This document shows positions 8,794 to 17,795 of a stretch of 64,000 bases of DNA, in pieces. The notes beneath the pieces were generated by a model. It had not been told where the DNA came from and ran no database searches. It saw only the letters and a list, made by a program, of their open reading frames with translations. This DNA comes from Sulfuriferula sp. AH1 (lineage in GTDB: Bacteria; Pseudomonadota; Gammaproteobacteria; Burkholderiales; Sulfuriferulaceae). Within the stretch, counting starts at the first letter, position 1. Every line of letters begins with the position of its first letter. The stretch is from assembly GCF_002162035.1 (NCBI RefSeq), contig NZ_CP021138.1, forward strand, positions 2,046,001-2,110,000, in the 5' to 3' direction. The position numbers and the translations under genes were made by a program.

Positions 8794-9351
8794 TTATTCA
8801 CCTTGATAAACGATATCGGTGCGACGGTTTTGCGACCAGGCAGCTTCATCTTCACCGGTTGCTTTAGGCTTTTCTTCGCCAAAACTGACGGCTTCCATTT
8901 GTGACTCAGGCACATTCAGCAGGTTCAAAGCCTTACGCACGCTATCGGCACGACGCTGACCCAATGCCAGGTTATATTCACGGCTGCCGCGGTCGTCCGT
9001 ATTACCTTGCAAGGTCACTTTAGCATCTTTATGGCTGGTCAGATAAGCTGCATGTGCTTCTATCATAGGACGGAAATCATCCTTGACATTGTATTTGTCG
9101 AAATCGAAGTACACGCTACGCTGTGACAGGATGTTGGATGGATCTTTTAACGGGTTTGCCTGGCTAGCCAGACGAGCCCGCTCCAAAGCAGCAGCTTCAG
9201 CGGCAGCCTTGTCGGCAGCGGCTTTCTCAGCAGCGGCTTTTGCAGCAGCATCTTGCGCCGATGTATCAACCACCGGTGCCGGTTTGGTTCCTACCGACGA
9301 ACATCCTGCCAGCATCCCTACAATAACAAGACCCAATACTGTTTTTTTCAT
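8794..9351 (-). CDS. pal: Peptidoglycan-associated lipoprotein Pal
   Basis: 185 residues. The signal peptide ends in a clear lipobox, MLAGC, with Cys16 as the lipidated residue, so the mature protein is anchored in the outer membrane. A 35-residue stretch rich in Ala, Lys and Glu (about 32-68) follows and is longer than the linker of E. coli Pal. The OmpA-like peptidoglycan-binding domain occupies about 75-185, with VYFDFDKYNV, LQGNTDDRGS and LGQRRADSVRKAL; the motif residues are intact. It binds peptidoglycan and TolB. Upstream is tolB, downstream cpoB. Confidence 0.97.
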   Translation of the reverse strand: MKKTVLGLVIVGMLAGCSSVGTKPAPVVDTSAQDAAAKAAAEKAAADKAAAEAAALERARLASQANPLKDPSNILSQRSVYFDFDKYNVKDDFRPMIEAHAAYLTSHKDAKVTLQGNTDDRGSREYNLALGQRRADSVRKALNLLNVPESQMEAVSFGEEKPKATGEDEAAWSQNRRTDIVYQGE

Positions 9352-9403
9352 TTATTACACTCCTTAAAAAGAAAAGTACTACAAATATAGCCCATCAGGG
9401 CCA

Positions 9404-10678
9404 TCACCGTCCCCAAGCCGGTTCACGCATATCACCCGCACGATCCGACAAACGCACTTGCGTTTTGCCATCAGAGGAAACTGCTGCCAATACGCCACGA
9501 CCATTGATTTCGGTAGCGTATACGATCATTTTGCCATTTGCGGCAAAACTCGGCGATTCATCAAGATTGGTATCCGTCAGCACCTGGACCTGACCCGACG
9601 CGATATCCATCACCGCGATACGGAAACGGCCTTCACTGCGCTGCACAAAGGCAAAGCGTTTGCCGTCCGGACTCCAGTTCGGCGACACATTATAATTGCC
9701 GTCGAAGGTCATTCTTTTGGCATTGCCGCCGCTCACCGGGATCTGATAGATCTGCGGGCTGCCGCCTCGATCGGAAGTAAACAGCAATGACCGCCCATCC
9801 GGACTCCAGGCCGGTTCGGTATCGATCCCGCCGCCGAAGGTCAGACGTTTCAGCCCTGAACCATCGGCATTCATGATGTAGAGCTGCGAACCGTCGTCAC
9901 GGGTCAGCACCAATGCGATTTTGCTGCCATCAGGCGACCAGGCCGGTGCACTGTTGCTCCCCTTGAAATTTGCCAGCACCCGTCGTGCGCCGGTAAGCAT
10001 GTTCTGCACATAGATCACCGGTTTTTTGTTTTCGAACGACACATAGGCCAGCTTGCTGCCATCAGGCGACCAGGCCGGGGAAATCAGCGGTTCGGCCGAT
10101 TTCAGCACCGTTTGCACACCTTGGCCATCGGCATCCGCGACTTGCAGTTCATAACGCTTGCCCTGCTTGATGACGTAAGCAATATGAGTAGAAAATATGC
10201 CGGGTACGCCGATCAGCTTTTCATACACCACGTCGGCGATTTTATGCGCGACCACGCGTAACTGATTAGGGGTAGTGGTATAACTGTAGCCTGCCAGCTG
10301 GGTTTGCTTTACAGCATCCATCAGCCGGAAATTCACCTGGATCTGACCGTTTGCCAGCGTCGTCACCTGGCCGAGCACCACGGCTTCAGCACCGCGCTTG
10401 CGGGCTATGCTGAAACGCGGATCGGACGGATCGGTTAATGGCGGGTTGAGGTCGGTCACATCTACCAGGCTCAATTCGCCGGTACGCGCCAGATCCGCCG
10501 CGACCACATCGGTAATTACTCGATAAGTCTGGCCGGCACCATTAAACGGTGCAATGGCCACAGGCAGCTTGCTCGCCGCACCGCCGATGATCTCTATGGT
10601 CATTGCTGCATGCGCCCATACCGGCAGCAACAGCAGCATGATCAAGCCCTGCATATATCGCTTCAATACATTTTTCAT
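9404..10678 (-). CDS. tolB: Tol-Pal system periplasmic protein TolB
   Basis: 424 residues with an N-terminal signal peptide (hydrophobic MLLLLPVWAHA, cleavage near residue 24). The N-terminal TolB domain (about 30-165) is followed by a six-bladed beta-propeller made of WD40-like repeats, each carrying the pattern SPAWSPDGSKLAYVS or close variants; I count five clear copies. TolB binds Pal and TolA in the periplasm. It sits 14 bp after tolA in the standard order. Confidence 0.97.
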   Translation of the reverse strand: MKNVLKRYMQGLIMLLLLPVWAHAAMTIEIIGGAASKLPVAIAPFNGAGQTYRVITDVVAADLARTGELSLVDVTDLNPPLTDPSDPRFSIARKRGAEAVVLGQVTTLANGQIQVNFRLMDAVKQTQLAGYSYTTTPNQLRVVAHKIADVVYEKLIGVPGIFSTHIAYVIKQGKRYELQVADADGQGVQTVLKSAEPLISPAWSPDGSKLAYVSFENKKPVIYVQNMLTGARRVLANFKGSNSAPAWSPDGSKIALVLTRDDGSQLYIMNADGSGLKRLTFGGGIDTEPAWSPDGRSLLFTSDRGGSPQIYQIPVSGGNAKRMTFDGNYNVSPNWSPDGKRFAFVQRSEGRFRIAVMDIASGQVQVLTDTNLDESPSFAANGKMIVYATEINGRGVLAAVSSDGKTQVRLSDRAGDMREPAWGR

Positions 10679-10692
10679 CTGGTTAACCTTTG

Positions 10693-11547
10693 TTAGTTTT
10701 CGTTTGGCGAAAATTTCAAATCCAGATCTCTGAATTCGTTCACTAATGCCGAATCAGGCGGCATCGGTAGCGGCGAAGCCTTTAAAATCGCACGTTCAAC
10801 CGCGTTATCATATGCCGGCTGCCCGCTCGGGCGCAGCAGCTTCACATGCACCACATCACCTGTCGGCAATACCGAGACTTCAAATCGTGCTTGCGGGTTC
10901 CCTTGCAGATCCTCCGGATAACGGATCTGACTGCGGATCTTCGCCTTGATCTTTTCCTGATACTCTGCCCGCATCGACGACTGCTCGGCCGCCTTTTTAC
11001 TTGCCAGCGCGGCTTGACGGCTGCTGGTCAACGCGTGGGCGGATTCCGTCTTAAGCTCACTTTGCATCTGATTCGCAATCAGCTGGCGCAACGCCGCCTG
11101 CTTTTTCTGCTGCTCAATTTTTTGCTGCTCGGCTTTCTGCTGAACAGCTTTCTGTTCTGCCTGTTTTTGCTCGGCCAGTTTCTGTTGCGCTTTTTGCTGC
11201 TCGAGTTTCTGTTGCTCTAATTTCTGCTGTTCCAGCTTTTGCTGGGCCAAAAGCGCTTCCTCGCGTGCCTGTTGCTCCGCCAGCTTGCGTTTCTTCTCAG
11301 CCAGCGCAATATCCGGCTTGGGGACCGTCGGCTCGGGTTTGCTGACAATTTCGACGGGCGGCTTCGGTATCACCACAGGCTGCACGTGCGTGACGGGTGG
11401 CGGTTGCCACAATTCCACCATTACCGGCTCGGGGGCGTGCGTTTTCCAGTTTACGCTGTATACCAGCAATGCAATAAACACCAGGTGCACCAATATTGCC
11501 AACACAGCGGCTGGTATGCGCCCTCGCGTGGCTGCGGTATTACGCAT
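10693..11547 (-). CDS. tolA: Cell envelope integrity protein TolA
   Basis: 284 residues. One membrane segment near residues 14-35 anchors it in the inner membrane. A Pro-rich stretch (about 45-80) leads into a long Gln/Lys/Glu/Ala helix-forming domain (about 85-175) made of EQQKL-type repeats. The C-terminal domain (about 190-284) has the TonB/TolA-type fold signature IRSQIRYPEDLQGNPQARFE and VKLLRPSGQPAYDNAVERAI. TolA transmits proton-motive force from TolQR to Pal/TolB. It abuts tolR with no gap. Confidence 0.96.
   Translation of the reverse strand: MRNTAATRGRIPAAVLAILVHLVFIALLVYSVNWKTHAPEPVMVELWQPPPVTHVQPVVIPKPPVEIVSKPEPTVPKPDIALAEKKRKLAEQQAREEALLAQQKLEQQKLEQQKLEQQKAQQKLAEQKQAEQKAVQQKAEQQKIEQQKKQAALRQLIANQMQSELKTESAHALTSSRQAALASKKAAEQSSMRAEYQEKIKAKIRSQIRYPEDLQGNPQARFEVSVLPTGDVVHVKLLRPSGQPAYDNAVERAILKASPLPMPPDSALVNEFRDLDLKFSPNEN
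11130..11250. repeat. Tandem short repeats in tolA (EQQKL units)
   Basis: Several imperfect units of 12-15 bp encode EQQKLEQQKLEQQKL-like sequence. Such arrays can vary in length by slippage, which would change the reach of the TolA helix across the periplasm. Confidence 0.7.
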
Positions 11548-11967
11548 TTATTTTGCCCCGGGTGCGGCGAGCAAACCTACACGTTTAACATTGTTTTGCT
11601 GCATCAGGCTCATCACTTTCATCACGGCATCATAACGCACGCTTTTATCAGCGGCGATAACGACAGGCTGGTCGGGCTGATCCGCCTGCTTTTGCCGCAC
11701 CAGCGACAATAGCTCATCCTGACTTACGGTTTGCTCGTCACCGCCGTGCGCCTGATCACGCACGCGCAATTGACCGTCGGCGCGTATCGTCACTTGCAAA
11801 GGCTGCAATGCGACCGTTTGCGTTTTAGCCACGCTGGGCAGATCCACCTGCCCCGGATTAATCATCGGCGCAGTCACCATGAAGATGACCAGCAGCACCA
11901 GCATCACGTCGATATACGGCACGACGTTGATTTGATTCATTTGTTTGCGAGGACGACGGGCGTTCAT
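11548..11967 (-). CDS. tolR: Tol-Pal system protein TolR (ExbD family)
   Basis: 139 residues with one membrane segment (about 15-35). The conserved NVVPYIDVMLVLLVIFMV contains the Asp that carries protons in the TolQR motor. The C-terminal periplasmic domain ends normally. The start overlaps the tolQ stop by four bases and the stop touches tolA, so tolQ-R-A are translationally linked. Confidence 0.97.
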   Translation of the reverse strand: MNARRPRKQMNQINVVPYIDVMLVLLVIFMVTAPMINPGQVDLPSVAKTQTVALQPLQVTIRADGQLRVRDQAHGGDEQTVSQDELLSLVRQKQADQPDQPVVIAADKSVRYDAVMKVMSLMQQNNVKRVGLLAAPGAK

Positions 11968-12653
11968 TTCTTATGCGCTTGTCGTTGCAGGATGTTGGAA
12001 AACTCTTCCATGAAGCTCTCGAAGCGGTTCGCCAGGCGATCGATATCGTAGGTATAGCGGTTATAGGCGATTACCGCCGGAATGGCAGCGAACAGGCCCA
12101 TCGCCGTCGCAATCAACGCTTCTGCAATACCTGGCGCCACATGCGCCAGCGTGGCCTGCGCAACGTTAGCCAGGCCGCGGAACGCGTTCATGATGCCCCA
12201 CACGGTGCCGAACAAACCGACATACGGACTGACCGAACCCACGGTTGCCAGAAACGACAAATGCGACTCGAGCTCATCCATCTCGCGCTGATAAGATGCC
12301 CGCATCGCGCGCCGGGCGCTTTCGATCATCATCGTCGCATCGGTTCCCGGCTGGCTCTTCAGTTTCATGAACTCGCGGAAACCGGCTTCAAAAATGCGTT
12401 CCAGTTCGCCGCACTGGTCATGGTCGCGCGATATGCGCTGATACATCTGGTTCAAGTCGGCACCGTTCCAGAATTCCTGCTCGAACGCTTGCGCCATTCG
12501 GGCCGCACGCTTCACAGCGAACATCTTCAGAAAGATATACCACCATGACATGAATGAAGCGAAGAGCAGCAACCCCATTATCAACTTGACTGTCAAACTC
12601 GCGCTGGCAAGCAAGGCCAGCATCGACAAATCCTGATTTACACCTATATCCAC
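11964..12653 (-). CDS. tolQ: Tol-Pal system protein TolQ (MotA/TolQ/ExbB family)
   Basis: 229 residues with three membrane segments (about 20-40, 130-155, 170-190). The family block LATVGSVSPYVGLFGTVWGI and the following GIAEALIATAMGLFAAIPAV are intact. TolQ forms the pentameric stator channel around the TolR dimer in the inner membrane. The start codon read here is GTG at 12653, with a weak upstream GGA. It lies 5 bp after ybgC. Confidence 0.97.
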   Translation of the reverse strand: MDIGVNQDLSMLALLASASLTVKLIMGLLLFASFMSWWYIFLKMFAVKRAARMAQAFEQEFWNGADLNQMYQRISRDHDQCGELERIFEAGFREFMKLKSQPGTDATMMIESARRAMRASYQREMDELESHLSFLATVGSVSPYVGLFGTVWGIMNAFRGLANVAQATLAHVAPGIAEALIATAMGLFAAIPAVIAYNRYTYDIDRLANRFESFMEEFSNILQRQAHKK

Positions 12654-12658
12654 TGTAT

Positions 12659-13056
12659 TTATTCCAAAAGTTGCAAAATATGTTCGGGTATTCTAACCGG
12701 CTTAAATGTCAGCGCATTGACACACACCACCTCGATTTCACTTGTCGCCAGCACGCCATTGCACTGCAGGGTTTGCGCAAAACGGATACGCGCCTCGCCC
12801 AACCGTTTAATCCGCGTCAGCACCGTCAGCAAATCGTTGAATCGCGCCGGCTTGAGATAGTCGACGGTCACGTGCCGCACCACGAACACGACGCCCGTTT
12901 CCTCGCGCAATACGGTTTGTTCCACCCCTAATGCCCGTAGCCATTCGGTGCGCGCCCGTTCCATGAATTCAGATAGTTGGCGTAATAAACCACACCCGCC
13001 GCATCGGTGTCCTCATAATAGACCCGCACCTGCCAGATAAATTCCAATTCAGGCAT
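12659..13056 (-). pseudogene. ybgC: ybgC acyl-CoA thioesterase gene with a one-base frameshift
   Basis: The 5' frame from the ATG at 13056 gives [20 protein letters not shown] and continues to YYANYLN, exactly the YbgC hot-dog-fold N-terminus including the catalytic Asp in YYEDTDAAG. The 3' frame (12659-12964) gives MERARTEWLRALGVEQ and the rest of the family to the end. The join lacks one T: AATTCATGG where AATTTCATGG would give ..YLNFMERARTEW... The region is 398 bp, one short of 133 codons. YbgC is a thioesterase found in tol-pal operons that associates with acyl carrier protein. Either the gene is truly broken or a base was lost in a T homopolymer during sequencing; the otherwise intact conservation favours the latter. 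The start overlaps the end of ruvB by 8 bp. Confidence 0.88.
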
Positions 13057-14098
13057 CGCGTTCATCCCACAAGTCCACCTTGCCCGGCGCATTCAGCCCG
13101 AAATGCCGGTATGACATCAGCGTCGCCATACGGCCGCGGGGGGTGCGCTGCAAATAACCTTGCTGAATCAAATACGGTTCCAGCACATCCTCGATGGTAT
13201 CGCGCGATTCGCCGATTGCAGCAGCCAGATTATCCAGCCCGACCGGGCCGCCATCAAATTTTTCCAGCACCGCACTTAGCAGCTTCCTGTCCATCACATC
13301 CAGTCCGGCATGATCGATATCCAGCATCTGCAACGCTTCATCGGCAACTGTCCGTGTTACCCGGCCATCGGCGCGCACTTCTGCATAGTCGCGCACCCGG
13401 CGCAATAACCGGTTGGCAATCCGCGGCGTGCCGCGCGAACGCCGCGCGATTTCAAAGGCGCCTTCGTCCGCGATGCTCATTTCCAGCAATTGCGCGGAAC
13501 GCGTCACGATACGGGTGAGCTCTTCCGCCGTGTAAAATTCCAGCCGCGCCACGATCCCGAAACGATCGCGCAACGGGTTAGTCAGCATACCTGCCCGAGT
13601 AGTTGCACCCACCAGTGTAAAAGGCGGCAAATCCAGCTTGACAGAGCGGGCTGCGGGGCCTTCGCCTATCATGATATCAAGCTGAAAATCCTCAAGCGCA
13701 GGGTAGAGTATTTCCTCTACCACCGGGCTCAGCCGATGAATCTCATCGATAAACAGTACGTCATTTGGTTCAAGATTGGTCAGCAAAGCCGCCAGATCAC
13801 CCGCACGTTCCAGTACCGGCCCGGAAGTCTGACGCAGATTAACCCCCATTTCGCGCGCTACGATATGCGCCAGCGTGGTTTTACCCAGGCCGGGCGGGCC
13901 GAATAACAACACATGATCCAGCGATTCACTCCGCTTGCGCGCCGCTTCAATGAAAATCGACAGCTGCCCGCGCGCTTTTTCCTGCCCCACGTATTCGGAT
14001 AACTGCTTGGGGCGCAATGCGCGCTCTATCTGTTCTTCAACTACACTACTGGCAGCAGGTGCTATCAAACGATCGGTCTCTATCATTTGGACAACCAT
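13049..14098 (-). CDS. ruvB: Holliday junction branch migration helicase RuvB
   Basis: 349 residues, normal length. AAA+ ATPase that drives branch migration with RuvA. Walker A is [12 protein letters not shown] near residue 65 and Walker [11 protein letters not shown] near 114; sensor 1 is [19 protein letters not shown] and the C-terminal winged-helix has RTPRGR. It overlaps ruvA by 16 bp and ybgC by 8 bp. Confidence 0.98.
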   Translation of the reverse strand: MVVQMIETDRLIAPAASSVVEEQIERALRPKQLSEYVGQEKARGQLSIFIEAARKRSESLDHVLLFGPPGLGKTTLAHIVAREMGVNLRQTSGPVLERAGDLAALLTNLEPNDVLFIDEIHRLSPVVEEILYPALEDFQLDIMIGEGPAARSVKLDLPPFTLVGATTRAGMLTNPLRDRFGIVARLEFYTAEELTRIVTRSAQLLEMSIADEGAFEIARRSRGTPRIANRLLRRVRDYAEVRADGRVTRTVADEALQMLDIDHAGLDVMDRKLLSAVLEKFDGGPVGLDNLAAAIGESRDTIEDVLEPYLIQQGYLQRTPRGRMATLMSYRHFGLNAPGKVDLWDERDA

Positions 14099-14667
14099 TT
14101 CAAAGCCAGGCGGATGCCATCTTCCACACTTTCGCTGACGGCAATCTGACGCACCGCATTGCCTGCCTCACGTTCGTTATAACCCAATGCCAGCAAGGCG
14201 TTAAGCACATCGGCATTGACGTTTCCGGACGCGTTGCCGGCGTTTCCTGCGCCGGCAGGCGGCGCATCGGCGATCTTGCCTTTCAGTTCCAGCAGCAGGC
14301 GCTCTGCAGTTTTCTTGCCTATTCCCGGTATTCTGGTCAATAGCCCCACATCCTGCATCACTACAGCCTGTGCCAGCTCCGCTGCGCTCAGGCCGGACAA
14401 TACTGCCAACGCCATTTTGGCCCCGACACCGCTAATTTTAATCAGCTGACGGAAACTCGCTCGCTCGGCCTCGCTGCCAAAACCGTAAAGCAGTTGCGCG
14501 TCCTCGCGCACCACCAGATGGGTATGCAGTGCGATACGTTCGCCCAATGCGGGAAGATGGTAAAACGTGCTCATCGGCACATCGATCTCATAGCCCACCC
14601 CCGCCGCTTCGACGACCACCTGTGGCGGATGTTTCTCAATCAGCAATCCCGTTATCCTGCCTATCAT
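14083..14667 (-). CDS. ruvA: Holliday junction branch migration protein RuvA
   Basis: 194 residues. The N-terminal OB domain begins [15 protein letters not shown]; two helix-hairpin-helix motifs follow ([14 protein letters not shown] and [15 protein letters not shown]); the C-terminal domain that contacts RuvB ([17 protein letters not shown]) follows a Gly/Ala-rich linker around 135-150. It binds four-way junctions as a tetramer. It lies 4 bp after ruvC and overlaps ruvB. Confidence 0.98.
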   Translation of the reverse strand: MIGRITGLLIEKHPPQVVVEAAGVGYEIDVPMSTFYHLPALGERIALHTHLVVREDAQLLYGFGSEAERASFRQLIKISGVGAKMALAVLSGLSAAELAQAVVMQDVGLLTRIPGIGKKTAERLLLELKGKIADAPPAGAGNAGNASGNVNADVLNALLALGYNEREAGNAVRQIAVSESVEDGIRLALKWLSK

Positions 14668-14671
14668 TGCA

Positions 14672-15205
14672 TCATCCTATCAGTCGTCCATTCTTCATAC
14701 GATATCCGGCCGTCGCCAACGCACCCAGACCCTGTCCACCATGCGCGTGACATATCGCACACGCCAGCGCATCAGCCGCATCAGGGCTGGGAACGCCAGG
14801 CAGATTCAACAGCCGCTTGACCATTTCCTGCACCTGGTCCTTGGCTGCGTGACCGTTGCCCACTACCGATTGCTTGACCTGCAGTGCCGTGTATTCGGCC
14901 ACCGGCAAGTCATGCAGTACCGCCGCGCATATCGCCGCGCCGCGCGCCTGCCCAAGCAGCAGAGTCGATTGCGGGTTTACGTTGACAAATACCTTTTCTA
15001 TCGCCACTTGCTGAGGCTGATTAACGGCGATCACTTCACCCAGACCTGCCAGTATCACTTTCAGGCGTTGCGGCAATTCGCCCTCGCCGCTCCGGATACA
15101 ACCGCTCGTCACGTACACCAGGCGATTGCCGATTTTTTCCAGCACGCCGAATCCGGTTACACGCAAACCCGGGTCTATGCCCAGAATCCGTATCGTCAAA
15201 ACCAT
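14672..15205 (-). CDS. ruvC: Crossover junction endodeoxyribonuclease RuvC
   Basis: 177 residues. Resolves Holliday junctions by paired nicking. The four catalytic acidic residues are visible: Asp in [13 protein letters not shown], Glu in [12 protein letters not shown], and the two Asp residues in [15 protein letters not shown]. It is the first gene of the long minus-strand array and is divergent from the YheT-type gene, so its promoter should lie in 15206-15340, although I could not pick a convincing minus-strand pair there. Confidence 0.98.
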   Translation of the reverse strand: MVLTIRILGIDPGLRVTGFGVLEKIGNRLVYVTSGCIRSGEGELPQRLKVILAGLGEVIAVNQPQQVAIEKVFVNVNPQSTLLLGQARGAAICAAVLHDLPVAEYTALQVKQSVVGNGHAAKDQVQEMVKRLLNLPGVPSPDAADALACAICHAHGGQGLGALATAGYRMKNGRLIG

Positions 15206-15301
15206 TCCTTAATCACAGTCACCCCTTGCGGCCAAGCGGATTCGCCATCTCTATGCTATTTTACCCGTCCCGTCTCATTCCTGCTGATTTTTTGGCACTT
15301 T

Positions 15302-15310
15302 TGCTATACT
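15302..15310 (+). promoter_or_regulatory. Candidate extended -10 promoter for the YheT-type gene
   Basis: TGCTATACT fits the extended -10 form TGnTATAAT with one mismatch and lies 30 bp before the ATG at 15341. No clear -35 box is present, as expected for extended -10 promoters. Confidence 0.4.
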
Positions 15311-15340
15311 AACCGCTCGTCATGCTCAACCAGACTCGCG

Positions 15341-16312
15341 ATGCCTAGCCCAAACCACGAATATATAGCCCCGACATGGTTACCGGGAGGTAATTTACAA
15401 ACACTTTACCCCTATTTCTTTGCTGCCAGACCCAAACTACATTACCGCCGCGAACGCTGGGAGCTGCCCGACGGCGACTTTCTGGATCTGGACTGGGTAG
15501 ATAACCCGCTCGATCAGCCGCTGGTCGTGCTGTTCCACGGACTGGAAGGCAACTCGCACGGATTTTATTCACTGGCGCTGATGCAGCAAATCAAACAACG
15601 TGGATGGCGCGGGGTCGTCGTCCATTTTCGTGGTTGCTCAGGTGAACCCAATCGCCTGCCGCGTGCCTATTTCGCCGGCGACAGCGCTGAAATCAACTAC
15701 GTACTGCGCCGGCTGCGCGATCAGGAAACAGCGTCCACGATTTACGCTGTCGGCGTCTCTCTCGGCGGCAACGCGCTCTTGAAATGGCTGGGCGAACAGG
15801 CTGCTGCAGCCAATGGCATCATTCAGGCAGCCGCTGGCATTTCAGCGCCGCTTGACCTTACTGCCGCGGGCAATGCGCTTGACCGCGGCTTTAACCAGTT
15901 GTTTTATACCCGGCATTTCCTGATCACATTAAAACAGACCGCCTTGCAAAAACTCGAAAAATTCCCCAACCTGTTCGATGCTGCTCGCGTGCGTGCCGCC
16001 ACTACCTTGCGCGAATTCGACGATGTGGTAACCGCGCCGTTACATGGTTATCGCGATGCCGAAGAATACTGGCGCACCGCGTCCAGCAAGCCGGGCTTGC
16101 TCCGTATTACGATCCCCACTCTGATCATCAACGCCAAAAACGACCCTTTCCTGCCGGCTAGCGCCTTGCCCGAGCAGAACGAGGTGTCGCCCGCCGTCAC
16201 GCTCAATTACCCGGAACAAGGCGGTCATGTCGGTTTCCATAGCGGGGCTTTTCCCGGACATGTTAACTGGCTTCCCAAATATGTTCTTCATTATCTGGAA
16301 CGCAACATGTAA
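15341..16312 (+). CDS. yheT: YheT-family alpha/beta hydrolase
   Basis: 323 residues from the ATG at 15341. A longer in-frame ORF back to 14741 is only the antisense of ruvC. The hydrolase oxyanion region FHGLEGNSHGFY, nucleophile elbow GVSLGGNAL (Ser), acid NAKNDPF (Asp) and histidine EQGGHVGF form a complete catalytic triad. The opening PTWLPGGNLQTLYPYFF is the YheT signature. Family members are predicted esterases of unknown substrate. It probably stands as its own unit before the sugar-phosphate mutase gene. Confidence 0.93.
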   Translation: MPSPNHEYIAPTWLPGGNLQTLYPYFFAARPKLHYRRERWELPDGDFLDLDWVDNPLDQPLVVLFHGLEGNSHGFYSLALMQQIKQRGWRGVVVHFRGCSGEPNRLPRAYFAGDSAEINYVLRRLRDQETASTIYAVGVSLGGNALLKWLGEQAAAANGIIQAAAGISAPLDLTAAGNALDRGFNQLFYTRHFLITLKQTALQKLEKFPNLFDAARVRAATTLREFDDVVTAPLHGYRDAEEYWRTASSKPGLLRITIPTLIINAKNDPFLPASALPEQNEVSPAVTLNYPEQGGHVGFHSGAFPGHVNWLPKYVLHYLERNM

Positions 16313-16412
16313 GAACTTGTCCGACAAACCGGTTGCAGGTATGCTTATCGTCATAATAGCGCTTTAAGCTGCAAGCGAATTCGAGATGTATCAATCAATC
16401 AGGGGAATCTCC

Positions 16413-17789
16413 ATGCAAAACCTACCTCAGGAAATCTTCAAGGCCTACGACGTACGCGGCATCGTGGGCAAAACCCTCACCCCGGAAATCGTCGAAGCCA
16501 TTGGTCACGCCATCGGCTCGGAAGCGGTTGCCCGCAACCAGAGCGCCATCTGCATCGGCCGTGATGGTCGATTGTCAGGCCCCGAGCTGGCAGCAGCACT
16601 GGCCCGCGGCATCCAGAAAGCGGGGATCAACGTTATCGACATCGGCATGGTTGCAACACCCATGACCTATTTTGCCGCATATCAGCTCAACACCAATTCG
16701 GCAGTCATGGTCACCGGCTCGCATAATCCCCCCGATTACAATGGACTTAAAATGGTTCTGGGCGGCGAGACCCTGTCCGGCGACACGATCCAGAATCTGC
16801 GCAAACGGCTGGAAAACAATGACCTCGCACATGGCAACGGCACTTATAGCCAGCACGACATTGCGCCGGAATATCTGGATCGCATCACCAACGACATCAG
16901 GCTGGCCCGCCCCATGAAAATCATCGTCGATGCCGGCAATGGCGTGCCCGGGGCTTTCGGCCCTGAACTGTACCGCCGGTTGGGCTGCACCGTCGAGGAG
17001 ATGTTCTGCGAGGTTGACGGCAATTTCCCCAACCACCATCCGGACCCTTCCCAGCCCGCCAATCTGATTGACCTGATTGCACGTCTTAAAACCAGCGATG
17101 CTGAAATCGGCCTGGCCTTCGACGGCGACGGCGACAGATTAGGCGTGGTCACCAAGGATGGCACCATTATTTTCCCAGATCGTCAGCTCATGCTGTTTGC
17201 CGATGATGTCCTGAGCAGAAACCCGAATGCCGAGATCATCTTTGATGTAAAATCCACCCGCAATCTATTTCCATGGATCCGGGCCCGCGGCGGACGTCCG
17301 TTATTATGGAAAACCGGTCACAGTTTCATCAAATCCAAAATGAAAGAAACCGGCGCCTTGCTGGCAGGCGAAATGTCCGGCCATGTCTTCTTCAAGGAAC
17401 GCTGGTATGGTTTCGACGACGGCCTGTACGCCGGCGCGCGATTACTGGAATACCTGAGCAAACAGGCCGACATCAACACCACGCTGCACAGCTTGCCCGA
17501 TACGGTGAACACTCCGGAGCTCAATATTCTCATGGCCGAAGGCGAGCATTACAAACTCATGGACAAGCTGAAAACCAGTGCGACCTTTACCGGTGCCGAA
17601 AACATCATCAAGCTGGACGGCTTGCGTGTCGAATACGCTGACGGCTTCGGTCTGGCCCGCCCATCCAATACAACGCCGGTCATCGTCTTGCGTTTCGAAG
17701 CGGATACGCAGGACGGGTTAGGGCGCATACAGGCCGATTTCAGGCGCGTATTCACTGAAGCGGCCCCCGATTTAACCTTGCCTTTTTAA
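16413..17789 (+). CDS. Phosphomannomutase/phosphoglucomutase (AlgC type)
   Basis: 458 residues from the ATG at 16413, which has AGGGGA six bases upstream; the in-frame ATG at 16386 lacks a ribosome site. The alpha-D-phosphohexomutase signatures are present: phosphoserine loop VTGSHNPPDYNG near residue 105, metal loop FDGDGDRLGVV near 240, sugar-binding GEMSGHVFF near 320, and the phosphate-binding C-terminal RPSNTTPVIVLRFE. It interconverts mannose-1/6-phosphate and glucose-1/6-phosphate, feeding LPS and exopolysaccharide sugars and the dTDP-rhamnose that EarP would need. The gene is followed 6 bp later by mogA. Confidence 0.94.
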   Translation: MQNLPQEIFKAYDVRGIVGKTLTPEIVEAIGHAIGSEAVARNQSAICIGRDGRLSGPELAAALARGIQKAGINVIDIGMVATPMTYFAAYQLNTNSAVMVTGSHNPPDYNGLKMVLGGETLSGDTIQNLRKRLENNDLAHGNGTYSQHDIAPEYLDRITNDIRLARPMKIIVDAGNGVPGAFGPELYRRLGCTVEEMFCEVDGNFPNHHPDPSQPANLIDLIARLKTSDAEIGLAFDGDGDRLGVVTKDGTIIFPDRQLMLFADDVLSRNPNAEIIFDVKSTRNLFPWIRARGGRPLLWKTGHSFIKSKMKETGALLAGEMSGHVFFKERWYGFDDGLYAGARLLEYLSKQADINTTLHSLPDTVNTPELNILMAEGEHYKLMDKLKTSATFTGAENIIKLDGLRVEYADGFGLARPSNTTPVIVLRFEADTQDGLGRIQADFRRVFTEAAPDLTLPF

Positions 17790-17795
17790 TAAATC

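Noticed and set aside
14741-16312. A 523-residue ORF including the YheT gene
   Set aside because: The first 200 residues are the antisense of ruvC; the family match starts at the ATG at 15341.
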